From NCBI GenBank assembly GCA_025526935.1, contig JAHLKD010000099.1:124001-188000 (forward strand): a stretch of 64,000 nucleotides of DNA, written 5' to 3'. This DNA comes from Cladochytrium replicatum. Its lineage: Eukaryota > Chytridiomycota > Chytridiomycetes > Cladochytriales > Cladochytriaceae. Shown here in pieces: positions 45,849 through 59,293 of the stretch (positions are counted from its first letter, which is position 1; each line of letters opens with the position of its first letter). The notes beneath the pieces were generated by a model. The model was not told where the DNA came from. It made no database searches and saw only the letters and a program-made list of their open reading frames with translations. The translations under genes and the position numbers were made by a program.

Positions 45849-47004
45849 TCAACGTGTCCCTTGGCTTCCCCTAACAAGTGCAATCAGGGACTGCACTTCA
45901 GGGATGGACGCCCACGCTGACGCGTCGAATGGACAATCCATGGATGTGGTTCCGCCGAGGGTGGGTCTGATCCCGAGCCACGAGATGAGCGGCAGGTCCA
46001 AGTTGGCGTCGTACTTGACTCTGAGCTTGGTTCGGCTCGCTTCGCCCAGTGCACCGCAAGACGTCATAAGCTGAATAAGAGCTTCGTCGAACGGCGGTTG
46101 AGCGGTTGTGGTGACGAAAGAAAGGCTCGCCGGAATGACAAAGTTGGTGGTTGTTTTCGACTTTAGCGACGAGTTGAGGAGAATACCAGTCCCTGTCACT
46201 TTTGTGTTGATCGATCCGTCCAAGTTCAAGAGTTTGACCTGAAAAATGAGAGAAAATATCAATCAGAGGTACTAAAAATGGATGGTGACGCATCCGGTGA
46301 CGTACCACAATGGTGAGGTTTCGGATATCATAGTTGATATAGTTGTCGGATGTACCCGAGGTCTGTACATTGAATTTGAGCGTCAAGTTGAACGGTTGTG
46401 CGGTGGTCGGTGCCGAAACACTTCCTGCAACGCTCAATGCGTTGGATTGGCCGAGAGTGAATGTTGGGCTGGTGAAAGTAGGGATGCGGGGGTAAATAAA
46501 GAACGCCGTCACGCCGAGACCCACAAGAATAAGGATCAAAGTGAGGCAGATGGTCATCCAGCATCCACGACGAGTTCGGAAGCAGCAGCAAAACCTTCGC
46601 TCATTTTGACGCCTGTGTGAACCGGGTACTGGGGAGTAGCCACCACGGGCATGGGGATCCTTCCGATCCTCTCCATCCGTGAAGGACTTTCGCTTCTCGT
46701 TGGCGAGCGCGGCGGTGTCGATGTAGACTGGCTCATTGTGCTGTGGGGGGCGCACAGTGGTTGCGCTTGTGGTTGAATACTCGTCTCTCTCGACGTGAGA
46801 CGAAGAAGAGTAACCACCCCCTTGGGATGGAACGTCAGCGCCGTAATGTGCAGGTTGCGATTGAGCTGGTTGGTGATGCTGAGCATAAGAACCTGAGCTT
46901 GAGGAGGCGTAATAGAACTGCTGGTTTGCCTGATCGGCCTGCTGGTATGCTGGTTGGGCGTAGTAATCAGCAGAGTACTGCTGGTTCGAGGTGTGTGCAC
47001 TCAT
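45849..47004 (-). CDS. single-span membrane protein with LEA2-like extracytoplasmic domain
   Basis: Two exons (47004-46306, 46238-45849) give 362 residues. The first 130 residues are Gln/Tyr/Ser-rich and disordered. A basic, cysteine-bearing patch (R-R-F-C-C-C-F-R-T-R-R-G-C-W) precedes one strong transmembrane helix (T-I-C-L-T-L-I-L-I-L-V-G-L-G). After that comes a beta-rich domain with N-L-T-L-K-F-N-V, the pattern of LEA2/NDR1-like proteins, also present in fungal wall-facing proteins. The juxtamembrane cysteines may be palmitoylated (inference). The ATG at 47004 was preferred over the longer open frame upstream because composition changes there. Function unknown. Confidence 0.75.
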
Positions 47005-47389
47005 GAAGATATGTTGAACAGATTCAGATTCAGACGGCCAATTCGAAGGTCGAAATGTCTCTGGGAATGACGAAGCCAAAGCGAGGCGCAGCAACGATCG
47101 ACGGTCACGTGGGATCGACCTTTGTGCCCAGGTTTGCGGTTCATTGAAGATGGGAGATTGAAAGTCATAATAATGCTCGGACGATTCAGTAGAAATTGAA
47201 TTAAATTGAGGGATGATGGAGCAACTTAGAGAGATTCTCACTTGAATTATTCTGGATTTTGCCTTTTCGATCTATCCCTCCAGTTTCAAACAACCCTCAA
47301 AACGACTCGATTGTCCGAGAATAGTTAACTATATCGATTGGGCGATAGTGGCTTCAGTTTTATGTCGTTCGGCCTCGCAACGTACAACC

Positions 47390-50023
47390 CTAGGCCTTTT
47401 CGCGGTAAGCAGCTCGCAGGCGGGCCCCAAGGCCGAAGCTCGGACAGAAGGTGCTGTGCTGCTGTTCGCTGGCCAATATTGTCCTAGATTTAGAAAAAGT
47501 GTGAAGCTCATTTTTCGTCCAACTTACCGGCCCGAATGGCAATGGCTCTGTTTGAACTGCTTTGTTTTGAGTCAAGAATTCTTGATTCTGTCTTTGGCTA
47601 GTTGGATTTCTTTGTCTCCAATCTCGCAGAGCCTCTGTGGTTGCCTCGTCCAGTTGTATTGGTGGGATCTCTTGAACTTTCATTGAAGCAATGACGGTTC
47701 CAGCTAGGTTAATTTTCGCTCCATGGAATTGGGAGATTCCGCCCGGAACCCCGACCCGGTTCTCGGAATCCTTTTCGATCGTGTGAACTTCCCGGTCCTG
47801 AGATTGCAACAACCTAGCATGTTGTTGTTGTTGATGTGCAGTGGAAGGTCGGATGCCAACTGATATTCTTCCTGGAGTTTCAGGTAGTTGAGCTGTTGAA
47901 GATCGATTGCGAAGAGGAAGAGTAGGTGCACGGAAAGCGTGACTTTGTCGGGGCTGGACTTCAAAGCCATCGGCTGAAGCGCTTTCTCCGAAATCCTCAC
48001 TCATCAGTTCAGACGTTTTTATCTACCGTAATGGAAAGGATGAGTTTGAATTTACAAGCAAAGTGTTATCCCCACCGCAGAAAGATTCTCTTTCATCATT
48101 TCCAAGCTGGATGCCACCCGATTAGATCTATTCGCTTTATTCAAACAGACGTTACCGTTCGAGGAAGTATGTAAACCGCCCTTTCAAGTTGTGTGAATCT
48201 CTTTCGCTTGAGCTCTCAAAGTCTGGATTGTAGGCCAATGAATGTACTAGAGCCCCGATTTCATCGGTCAACTCCTGGAACTCGGAGACCTTGGACAATA
48301 CATCTGCTCGGACTGCGTCCAGTTCCTGGGTTATCGGAAACGAGCACGTCAATATATGCTCGACAAGTTGCGTCAACAAATTACCCTCCAAGCACGGTCC
48401 CGAGAATGGCTGTCTCTTTCCGCTGAACCAGACCTATTCAGATCGCGCTCCGTTGTGAACGTCGTTTGAAACTCTACGTGGTGCGGCTGCGGCTGAGAGT
48501 GTTGTTGTTGCCGACTGGGATTTGCAGGAGTGGAAAAAACATTAGATCCGCTCATAACCGGCGACATATCTTCATCTTCTTGATTCTGGTTAACCTCATA
48601 CGCAAGCTCCAGCATGCGATCGCTCTCTATTCGGAAGATATTCAGTGAATTTTCCCTTCACGTCAATCAACCTGCCTTTGAGCTTCTCCACCAACATTTT
48701 CAGGACACGTTGATTCGCCTGGTTCTTCTTGGCTAATTCCCGCTCTGACTCGTCCAACAGTGCATTTGTGGTCTTCAGCTTTGCACACTTTGAAGTCAGC
48801 GCCTCATTTTCGGCTATCAATTCGATAGTTTTGGCGGACATCTTTTTAAGCTGGGTTGTAATCGCCATGTTTTCTCGGATGGCCCGCTTTGTTGTCTGAA
48901 CAATAACGTATGTGAGATGCAGTGAGCCAGTACAATCCTGCGATGGTTGCATACCTCTGCCATTTGCTGATCTGCCACTCGTCGGAAGTTTGCAACCGCT
49001 TCGTTGATCTTTTGGAGCATCTCCTTCTTCATTTGATTCTTTTGAACAAACAGAGAAATAAGTACCAGCAGTACCAATTACTGAGGAAAACTACCTTATC
49101 TTGAAGAATCTTTCTCTCCATGCCGTGGACGGTGTCCTTGTACTCCTTTTCTTTCTGTTCCAGCAAAGCCTTGAGATTCTTGAGCTGCTGCTCTAAGTCA
49201 CCCTTAACGTTTCCGTAAGAGTTAGAATCGCTGAGATCAACCGTAATCTTGTTCACACCTTCCTCCCTTTGAAGTCATTCAATTGGTCGAGCTCCGTTCG
49301 ATATTTGGCGCATGTCACCTGAAGAACTTCAACCTCAGCCTTGCCTTCTACCCTCGTTGCCTCAACTTCAAGCCGTTGAAACCAAAAAGAATGAAGTTAA
49401 GAAACAACATCATCAACTCGCAAATCCATATGTCGAGAGCTTTTTGTGATGGATATGACTTCTGGCTTCTAACGCCCTCTTTTCCTCCTCGAGCTGCCTG
49501 ATTCGTTGTTCCAATGAGCTGACGTCCTTTTCATACTCCCCAACTTTAATATTCAAGAACTCGAGGATATCTTGCTGCAAACATGACACAGCACAGCTTA
49601 TCGTTAGACAAAATCATGAGAGTTTCGGTTTACTGGGAACCTTGTCATTCGTGAACTTGGCCTGGCTTCGACCCAATGCTTCGTTCTCCACTAACAACTC
49701 ATCACACTTCTTTTTGCTTCACGAGTGACAGTAACGTTTAGCAACGTGGGCGAAACAAGCAAGATTGCAACTCAACTATCTCGCCATCGTCTCGGTGAGA
49801 TTCTGTATCTTTGCTTCGTACACCTGGAGCATGACTTCGTCTTGGGCATGCTTTTCAGATGCTCGATCGGCTGCTGCTGTGAAATTACACAATAGCAAAG
49901 CAATATTTCGGTTAAGGATAGGTTGTGAAGATGGTCAAATAAGTGTGGTATTCATGCAGGATATCGATCACCCCCGGCTTCTTTGGCTCCCCCGGACTTT
50001 TTACGCCCTTTCTTGTCGGCCAT
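47390..50023 (-). CDS. CFAP157: CFAP157-like cilia/flagella-associated coiled-coil protein
   Basis: Roughly ten exons; start M-A-D-K-K-G-R-K-K-S-G-G at 50023, stop TAG 47390-47392. The lysine-rich start, then continuous coiled coil, matches CFAP157. The best-conserved block is N-Q-M-K-K-E-M-L-Q-K-I-N-E-A-V-A-N-F-R-R-V-A directly followed, across a splice, by Q-T-T-K-R-A-I-R-E-N-M-A-I-T-T-Q-L, the same order as in the animal protein (around human residues 210-250). In mice CFAP157 acts in the sperm axoneme. The C-terminus (from about 48004) is disordered. Several splice sites in 49260-49760 were not resolved exactly. Presence supports a flagellated life stage. Confidence 0.8.
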
Positions 50024-50512
50024 GGATTGTGGATGCTGTTGATCCTTTCGATGGTTGAGGTGCCGTAGTGGTCGAATTCCCAAACTCCCGGATCAAAACA
50101 AATGCCAATCACACTTGATTCAAAGTGATTAAATGCGCTATTGCACAGAACATGTGAAGATCCATGTTGGCGAAAATGGCAAGAATTTCTTACGCTGAAA
50201 ACAAACAGAGGCACAAACAGCGCGTACGAACAAATGGGCAACTTGTTTCTTGTCTCTCATCCCCACGGTTGGAGTTGTGCGATTGAGCTGCGACTGTAAG
50301 GCTGGAAGTACACCTACCAGCTTGGTGCGCTTCAGAAACAGTGAAGACGTGTAGTGCAGCCAATTTTGTTGACTGTTCTCACGAACCAGTGGGCAGTCCT
50401 CTTCTGATCTGTTGGAAAGGGCTCAAGATCATTCACTGAGCTTGGTACCAAGTTTTGTCAATATATTGAACATAATTGTACGATGTATCGCTTTTCCACG
50501 ATGTTTGGTTTT
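50024..50512. other. intergenic region upstream of CFAP157
   Basis: 489 bp between the CFAP157 start and the 3' end of the DENN gene. Nothing else recognised. Confidence 0.4.
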
Positions 50513-53500
50513 CTACAGTGCCGCAAACGCATCCCTGGACGGTTGGCGCTCGTGGATCTCGCTGATCTCTTCCTGTCCTGGCTTAGTAACAGATTTTCTG
50601 GGGATTGCAGGGAGAGGTCGTGTTGGCCGTCCCGACAAATGTTTTGGAGGTGGTGATTTTGGTGGTGTTGGTTCGTGCAGTGAACGTGGACTAGGTTCTC
50701 TACGCTGGACTATTGCAGTTGACGCCCTCGGCGAATCTTGTGGAGAAGTTGAAGCTGAATGCTGCTTGAGCTCTTGATTGCCCTGCTGTGCGTCCGAGAG
50801 AAGTCCTGCTGATTCCGACTCTCCATTTTGCATCTTTGTACTCGAATGCGCTTGCTGTCTGAAAAGGTACAGCGGAATGTGATCCGATGGACTCTCTACC
50901 TCCTCTGGATGAACTTCGTAGAGAGCCGCAAGGCTATACGCCGTTCGTCCGTGAGTCGTGACTCTGATCGTTGACTGTGTTGATCTAGCGCTCGCCCTGA
51001 TACTTCCGGATGTATATTTTGATATACTGCTCGAGCGCGACGATCCGGCGTGCCCGTCTTTGAAGAGGTCAAGCATGCTCGTCCGGTTGGATGCGTTTGC
51101 GCTGACTGCATTCATCACCTCTGCGATCGCGCTCGCATCGTATCCAAGCGACATTAGGTGGTCCTGGTATATGGTGATCACTCGAAATAGCCGCATATAC
51201 ATTTTCTGCAGGTCTTCTTGCTCCGAACTGAAAGTGTTTCAGAACACTTATTGGGGCGGACCACTTGGATTAATTTACCTCTCAACGAGCTGTTCTTCGT
51301 CGACAGCATGAAGCAGAACAAGATGCTGCTCTTGTAAATGCCGCAAGGCATCCAGCACTTCTTCAGCAGGTTGGCTGGATAGATGGGTTGCTTCATAACC
51401 ATCGATCACATCAGACACCTGTTCAAGCCGCTGCTCAAACATTTCCCTGGAAAAAACGAGCGTCGTAATCATTGGCCGCGGCGCACTCGATGGATGTCAG
51501 TACCTTCGCTGCTCATCGGACAAGAATCCAATCCCAACAATTTGCCCGTTCCCAATCTTTTGGAAGTGCTTCCATTTCGATCGCATCCACTTACTCACAT
51601 CGTGCTTCCGTTTCTGTGCGTATCACGAAAAAACTTTATCGATCAATCTTTGATGTTGAACTGCAAGCCTTACCATGCTGTACATTCTTGCCTTTTGAAC
51701 GAGCTCAAATGTATGTGACCGCATGATGTGCACATCTGTTTCTGTGATCAATGGCGGGACGACTCTTGGTGGGCACAACAAGCATTCGTCAAGCTCTAAA
51801 GGAACGTTATATGTTCTGCTTGAGCTTTCTCCTCCTAGACGGTGTTGTTTAAGCACACAGATTGTGATTATAAAGCATTTATTAGTACCTTTAAGATCTT
51901 CTGTGTTTGGTGGGAGCACATAGAAAGTTTGCTGGACTCTGAACGATCCATCTTTTAGGAACGGCGTGGAATCCTTTGTAATCTTCAGCTTGCTTCGATT
52001 CAGCTTCGCCTTGATCGACTCGTCGAAGAATAGAACGTCGTAGTCCGACTCCGGTCTCTCAATTCGGTCGAGTGTGAACTGTGCAAACGCCTGAGTCTCA
52101 ACCAAATGGGTTATAAATGCCTGCAAATCCAGAAATAAATAAGTATCAATCAAAAAAAGTTGATTGCATTCTAGCTCACCACACCCTCCTTGTCAAGCGA
52201 TGCAAGGTACTCGTGTCTTTTAAACCAGTCATCTTGCACGAGATCCGACACGTTCGGCCCACCACCAGAGTTTTTGAGCACATCAGGCCTCAATCCACCT
52301 CTGTTCTCCAGCTCACGCAGCTGTTGAATCGCATCCGGAATCACCAGGTATTGTCGATAGTTCTTCAAAAGGGATGTGAACACTTTCAAGAAAGCGCGGC
52401 GAATCTTCGACTCGTCAAATGAACCAGGACAGGGCCGAGCATCGAGGAGTGGAATACAGCTACCGTGAATAACCATGTGACAAGCTCGACCAAAAGATAA
52501 ATACAACCCGACATTCCTGATGTAATAGGTACTTACTTGAACAGCGCCAGTGTCTTTCCTGATCACTGTGATCTTCTTGACACAGGGAACATGTGCTCCC
52601 GACTCGACACCCCTCGCACTCTCTCGAACCAAGCGGAGCCAATGGTGTCCCAGCCGTTGAGGGCGACAATGCCCACGAAGATCCCTGCTGCGTCGTCGTC
52701 GGTTGTCCCTCACCAGCACTCCCATGTCCTAACCCTGCAACACCGTCAATATCCACTTCTCGTGTCCCAATAATAGTTCCTCCAACGCATTCGTGGAGGA
52801 TATGCCCTTCACGACTATACACGTTGGGAGCGCCGAATTCCATCGAGCCCGTATTCTCGGCATTGGCTGATGTCGTGCCTGCGCCTATTTCACCCTCTGT
52901 TTCACTGCTTGTTGACCATGAACCTGCCGTCGACTGTTGTTTCCACAACGTGTTTTGTGGTTGAATCGAAACTAGTGGGCCTCGCTGGAACGATATCTTC
53001 ATAGAGGCTCTATTACTTTTGCGGTGCTCTTCTGGGATGGTTGGGGAAGTTGGGAGTTGTGAGGAGCGTTGGCGTTGTCTCGTGGACGGAGTGAAAGTAT
53101 TTTCCTTTGGACTGCGATTGAGAGCAGCAGGTGATGTCAGATTGGTGAATATAGAAGCGAAGCTAGACGCGGACGGCGAGTTTTGTAGAGAGGTTGATCC
53201 AGTCGCATTTGTGGAAACAGATAGAGTTGTCGATTCGTTCTTGCGTAAACAATAGAATGACAAATGAGATCCTCTTATGAGTTTTCATGAAATTGTTTGT
53301 CGCCTACCGCGCTGGACCGTGAAAACATCTTCTTGAATTGGACCGAGAACGGTGAGGACCCAACCGATCCAGCTTCAGAGCGATCTCCCATAATCGTCGA
53401 TTCCTGAAACCTATTCAATTCGTAGTTCAAATGGTTACATATCCGTGCTCACCTCCAACTCGCTCTCAGCTTTCCCAGGGCTGTTTATAAGATCGTTTTC

Positions 53501-55792
53501 TCCATCCCATCCATCAGCTCTCGGCCGTCGAGCTCGCAGCTGCTGCTGACCAATCCATTTGCTCACCGAAAATGGTGAGTGGGACGATGAAAGCAAGCCC
53601 CCACCGATCGCATGTTCCTCTTCCTCGTTCACAACAACGCCCCCTGGTCCAGACGAGGTCGTACTCGACGCCAGAGACTGGATCGATACGAAAAGCCCAC
53701 CTCCTCCTTCCTCAATATTTACCTTCCCAGTTCCGAGTCTTAGGAATCCAGCTGGGCCTGCGTTATCAGATCCCCACCCTTGTTTCACCTTGTTCAATGA
53801 GTCTCCAAAGCTTTTCGCTTTTCTCGGCGATTTTTCTGCTCCATGGGAATGCACAGTAACAGAAGATGTCGCTGTTGATGGAGCAAGAACTCTCTTCCCT
53901 CCGGGGAGTGCAAAGATGGTGGATATCGGTGGTCCCCGCATCTTATATCGCACCACGGGACCGCCATTGTGGTTGATAGTCGATCCTGGTGCGATTATCG
54001 CGGAAACAATTTGGGTTAACGAAGCGCACTGGGCATATTTGGCGATACGAGTGACCAGTTTTCGTCGATCTCTCGCTGGAAGCATTGGGACTGGGCCGAC
54101 TTCGTCCAAATCGAGTGTATCCGAGTCCAAATCCACAACACATGACTAGAAACTGGAGCTTGAGCGCATTGTAATACAATCCATGCGCGGGACTTACATC
54201 TACCGGCTTCCACTCGTTAGCACGTTCTGCCGTGAAGTAATCCCGACGTACACCAACGATATACGGCATCGGAGCCTGTAGATAAGTCAAGAGTTTGGCC
54301 GGGAGCACAGGGATCAGAATGTGCTGCCACGAGAGTGGGTACATGAGTAGACACAGCGATTCGGCCGCCAAATTCAGCAGTGCCGTATGCGACGACAAAA
54401 AAATGATCTTTCGCTCCGTCAAGGCAAGTTCAAAGATCGTCACAATATGTGACGGCGAAAGGCACCGAAAGAATGGGTACAGAGAGAACTAAAAGCCAAG
54501 ATCAACTGCCATGCCCAGCCTTGATTTTGTTGGGGACACTCACATTTTGCAAAAGCGAGCTGGTGTTCAATGGTGGTCTCGAACAAAATAACCTCGCCGT
54601 TCCAACTGTGATACACAGCTCCAGTTTTCCGGGCGGCGGCACCGGCACTTCCTTCACCAAATTAACGACCCATCTCTCCATTGGTATTCCCCATCCAGCC
54701 TCACTTCCCGCACAGCCCTTTTCCCCTCTCAGCGTGCGAATAAGCGCACACAGCCAGTCCCGCAGGAGATCATACCACGGCCACCGACTGAGCACACCTA
54801 TAACCCTCGGAACATACACGTTGTCCACAGATGCGAGGACCGTGTCGCGCATGGGGTGGAGGAGATCGGTGTACAGCGCTACTTTCTCCTCTGCATCCGC
54901 GACAGTGTCCGACGCGGGGCTGGTTGCTGATCTAGTGGTTTGCGGTGGAGATCGAGGGTTATGACGAACGTGAAGAATGGTTTCCTGGATCTGGGCGAGC
55001 TGGGATTGGAGGTGTTCGATGTACTCAAGATCCGCTTGGACCTTTGAAGGCAATCAATAATCAAATACGAAAAAACGCAAAGCGCAGCTGAAATCAGAAA
55101 TATACCAGAGCTTTGGTGCGCCATTCTTGAAACATTTCCTTCATCTCCAAAGCCTGCGCTGGAGATAGCCGGTCGTGCATCACCACGCACATGCCATACG
55201 CTCGATTCCCGTTTTCTTCCGTTACGATCTACAAATCAAGGATGATCAAACACAATTTTTCACAGTGCTGTAACTTCAGAACGTACGAATGAGTGATAAG
55301 TCTCTGCGGGAGGCCCAGCAGGCGAATGTGCCAGTTTCAAATCATCCGGAAACAGAAACTGTCCAAAACGAAAGAATTAAGCTCATTTTGACTTCAACCC
55401 GGAAAGTTCAAAATCACCATTGACAAGTACGTCGGAAATGCAGTGTCTGCGTAATCTGTGTTTGGGTACCGACAAAGGATCGAAGCCTCGTATCTGTCCT
55501 CAAGCGGGTGAGGGAGTCCAAAGTGACCTCCTAAACGCATGATCCCGTTATCATCGAACCGGGGGTCGGGTCGAGCATCCACCGGTAAGCCTTCATGCTC
55601 ATGCGGCGTCACGCATGCATTGTCCTCCCGTTGGGCCGCCTGCGCCTGCGCTGTGGTGTCCCCGTCCTGTGAGGATGTTGCGATTCGCCGGGATGCGAAT
55701 GTGGATAACGGCGGTACGCCGGCTTGGTAAAAGAAATCCACGAATCGATGCTGTGGTGTCAGCGCTGCTTCGGGTTGTGGTGGGGGATACAT
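50513..55792 (-). CDS. large DENN-domain protein, candidate Rab GEF
   Basis: Start M-Y-P-P-P-Q-P-E at 55792, stop TAG 50513-50515, many short introns. The uDENN part has R-F-V-D-F-F ... L-F-P-D-D followed by Y-G-M-C-V-V. The core (cDENN, about 54970-53960) has F-E-L-A-L-T-E-R-K-I-I-F-L-S-S-H, L-C-L-L-M-Y-P-L-S-W-Q-H-I-L-I-P-V-L-P and M-P-Y-I-V-G-V-R. Downstream, F-L-K-V-F-T-S-L-L-K-N-Y-R-Q-Y (52370) and H-L-V-E-T-Q-A-F-A-Q-F (52110) mark the dDENN part. Between cDENN and dDENN lie about 400 residues of low-complexity sequence. The C-terminal 350 residues include coiled coil and a Ser/Pro-rich tail. DENN proteins catalyse GDP release on Rabs. Subfamily not certain (DENND4/5-like organisation possible). 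Confidence 0.8.
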
Positions 55793-56378
55793 GTGCTGTG
55801 TGATCGATCTAGTTCGAGGGGACTGTCTCTTAGCTCACTCTAAGTAAAGTGTGCCGTGATCCGAGGTGAAGAAGCCCACTGTGAACCTGCGAATACTTTA
55901 TCAGCCTGCCTGCCTGAACAACCAGTTATCGGCAAAGAAAAGTGCAGCAAAGTTTCGGGTACCCGATGCAAATATGTGTTGCTTGATCCGCTCAAAACCA
56001 CTACTGGGCTTACATATGTTACGCCTTCGCGTTACTTTTGCGTTTTACAGCACTTTCAGCTTCACGGCAAACCAAAAGAAAACACACATAAAAAAAAATC
56101 CTGGCAAAAAAGGGACTATCGAAAGCAAGGCAAGATATGTCCCATGTCTATATGTAAGGAAAAAAGGTGGTAAAAGAACAGTTCAGGCAACGTTTCCTTG
56201 GCGCTGTTTCAACTCCGGGCTCAACACACACACTCTCTCCCTCCCCATCGCTTCATTCCCATTTTCGTCTTCTTCCCCAGTTGTCGTCATATGTCCACTC
56301 CTATATCCACATACAATATTATAGTTCTCGCGTGCCCTCCCCAAAAAAATAAATAAAAAAAACCATGGAATAACCTCT
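55793..56378. other. intergenic region between DENN and ARID-like genes
   Basis: 586 bp, head of the DENN gene and tail of the ARID-like gene. Contains an 8-A run at 56091-56098 and a CT-rich block; no gene seen. Confidence 0.4.
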
Positions 56379-58269
56379 CTACCACCTCCCAGCGCCGCTC
56401 TGTCTCTCCACTTCGCCAATCAGATCTCTGATTTTTGCGTCTCGCTCCGCAACTATCCGCTCCAGGGCCGCGCACCGTTCTCTCAGAGCAGCGACAACCG
56501 CATCATTCCCGCCTGACTCCTTTGCAATTGTCGGGGTTGTCGGCGACACAACCGTGATGCGCGTTCCTGCAGGTAACGGTGCAGCTTGAAGGACACCCCG
56601 CTGCTGCATTGCTGCACCACCAGGTCCGCCAGAGTTCGGACTCCCATGGTTTCCTGATGCTTCCTTTTCGGATTCACCCGAGAAGCTCGGATTCGTAAAC
56701 AGCGGAGACCTTGGGAACGGCGGTCCCTGGCCGTTCCGAACCGACCGGAACCTATCGCGCTCGTTTCCGAATGACGCGGCTCGGGGTCGAGTCGCGGACG
56801 ACCCATTGGCACCGGGCACCTGGAGCCTCAGTTGAGGTTGCTGCTGCTGCGGGTCGCCACCTTCCGGTTTCCTCGACGGCGGACTCGTTGGGATTATGGC
56901 GTCGCTGTGGTACCGAGGAACTGAGATGGTTGATGAGCGTAGTCGAGGAAGCAAGGGGGGTCCACTGCTCTCGGTGGTCGTTGCAACACCGTTAGGCGAC
57001 GTGGCTGCTGGCGCGTTGTTGAATGGAGCGTGTTCTGAGGACATGGAGACGGAGCGGAGACGCGGGATGGGGTTGCGAAGAGCCGATTCTGCGGATTCGT
57101 GGTACCTGCTGCTGTTAGCAGATGAATTGGAGGCTGGAAGGGGAAGGTTTGGGGCTGGCCAGCCATGATTAGGCGTGTTTGGCGCCGATGAAGGTGGTCC
57201 ACTCAATGCGCCGGCAAATCGGGGGTCCATGCTTTGGATACCAGAACTGCGTTGAGGGCCGAAGTCGGAGTTTGACCCATCGGCTCCATGGTGGCGGGTA
57301 GCCGTGCGAGATGATGGCTCAGTGACTTCAAGCGTAAAGTGAGGATCATTGCGCCGAGACAGTGAATCGGTTCTCCCACGTCCTTGCTGCTGTTGCTCAC
57401 TACGGCCTAAATCGTGTTGGTCCAAATCACCTCTGTTCCTCTGCCGCACATCGCCATCTTGGACGTAGTCAGAGGGGGTTTCTATTTTTTGCAGGCGTTT
57501 TGGATTGTACATGGTCTCTGTGGGAGAATCGGAAGACTTTCGTTTGTTTTGGTTGCCAAAGCTTTCTTCTTGGCCTGGCTGCTGACCTTGGTCATCTGGA
57601 GATATAGGGTCAGCCGAGTAGTCAGTGCCGTCACTGAGACCCATGTCATAATTAAAGAATGAGTCGATATGGTTGTCTGAAAAACAAAAAATGAGTTTAA
57701 TCGGTTAGGACTACAGTGACAAACACACCTTGGAGCCACTTCTTCATTCTGAAAGAGATGCTAGTTGCTTTACTCGGGTCAAAGCCCAGCTGCCTTGCAA
57801 CAGTCGACCATGCCCGAATCTGTTGAAGAATGAAGTGAGCCGAAGAAACGGTTTGCGGGTTTTGGGGGAGTGATAGCACACAAACCTGGTTGACGCCTCC
57901 AGCGTTCCTGACAAATTGGTAGAGCACAAAAACATCGAAAGTCTGGTTGTGAACTTTGAATGGATGTGCGAACTTTTCAACGTGCGAAGACAGTTTAATC
58001 TGGCAGTTCGAGTAGTGATGGAATTGGGACAGGTAGTCAGCGTATCGAAGCTGAAGCGCAGAGGTGTTTGCGGCACCAGCATTGTTTGGCGTGTAGTAAA
58101 ACGGCTGGGCGGTAGCGGGAGTAGTTGGCAGCGAATGAGAGGTGGGAGACAAGGAGGATGCATTTTGCAAGTTGTTGCTCTGCTGGTGCGACCTGAGCAT
58201 TGCGGAGTGGTCCACGATGTTGTGCTGCTGAGGTGCGAGCAAGTCTCTGTCGTGCGGAGCGTCCATCAT
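56379..58269 (-). CDS. ARID-like DNA-binding protein with disordered C-terminus
   Basis: Three exons (58269-57886, 57819-57729, 57676-56379) give 590 residues. Residues about 85-160 resemble an ARID/BRIGHT domain: F-D-V-F-V-L-Y-Q-F-V-R-N-A-G-G-V at the end of exon 1, then W-S-T-V-A-R-Q-L-G-F-D and F-R-M-K-K-W-L in exon 2. This mirrors the ARID pattern (L-Y-x-L-V-x-x-x-G-G ... W-x-x-V-A-x-x-L-G). The rest is Ser/Pro/Gln-rich and ends in a short predicted coiled coil (about 30 residues, R-C-A-A-L-E-R-I-V-A-E-R). Fungal ARID proteins include the SWI/SNF subunit Swi1, so a chromatin or transcription role is likely, though the match is by eye only. Confidence 0.65.
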
Positions 58270-58554
58270 GTTCGCCAAGGGTTCTTTCTGGACGGCGCCT
58301 CCGTTCCCTGACTGAGAACCAGATTATCACACCTGGTGGCTGTACACATAAATAATCAATAATCACTAAATAACAAATAATAATAAAATATATCATTTAT
58401 TTTATGAGTGCACTGCCACACTCCACGGATGAGATGATGCGCACCGCCTGTGCACCAATCGAAACGCGCGACGGAGCGTCAGCTTGAGATAAAGAATTGC
58501 TGGGTGGATGGGTGGCATTTTACATAGACTCGCTGTGCCGCTAGTACTAGTGTC

Positions 58555-59180
58555 AAGAAGAGTTTTTGGATTGGTGGGGAACAAGTGGCCTTCCCCTCAA
58601 ATACATTTTACAACGTGAATGCTATGCATAAACACAAGCTTGGAGCGAGAACGACGTCGATATTCTCGAGCGGTGGAAAACCAGTGGCCTGGATCTGTCA
58701 CTCCGTTGCTGTGTCAAGTAGGGAACGTCGAGGTGTTGGAGTGGAAAGCAAGCAGACTCTCATTTTATTACACGGAATATGCTTGGGTATTGCGTACATA
58801 GCTGGGCAGGAAATGGTCTTGGACTGGTGGAAACAATGTGGCCTCGAACTAAAGTACTCGCACACTGCGATCGCCAACGCAAGTACATATGGGCACACAC
58901 ACTTGTTGGATTTGTGAAAGTCAAGTGGGCTGGAGTCGAGCCGGGGAGGGGTCATCTGCACGTGCTGGAGTTGTGGAGAAACAGCGGCCTGGGGTTGAAG
59001 TACTCCGGATTGGTTATGGATTTGCCAAGCCGACATGGAAATGTTGCGATTTTGGACTGGCTGTTTAGTGTGCTTAAGTGGTCTTGCAACGAAATGGATT
59101 TGGCTGGTAAACACGTACATTGAAATTTTCTTCGATGCTGGAAACTAGTGATGTGGTATGAACCAAGAAGTTCAGAATTT
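58555..59180 (+). pseudogene. decayed ankyrin-type repeat gene fragment
   Basis: Forward frames contain repeated units of the form V-L-[D/E]-x-W-[K/R]-x-[S/C]-G-L-x-L-K-Y-S, at about 58560, 58655, 58818, 58900 and 58960, separated by about 100 bp. Stops and frame changes lie between them. These ankyrin-like units are familiar from large repeat families of chytrid genomes. No start or full-length frame remains. Confidence 0.6.
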
Positions 59181-59293
59181 GTGGAGAACAAGTGGACAGT
59201 GGACTGGCGTGCCTAACAGTTTGAATGTTTATTTAATTTTTCAAATTAACAACTTGCGAAGGCATCCACTCTCAACAGCGTGTCCAATGCTAT

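Noticed and set aside
56711-57168. Forward frames inside the ARID-like gene
   Set aside because: Shadow frames of the minus-strand coding exon with no own motif.
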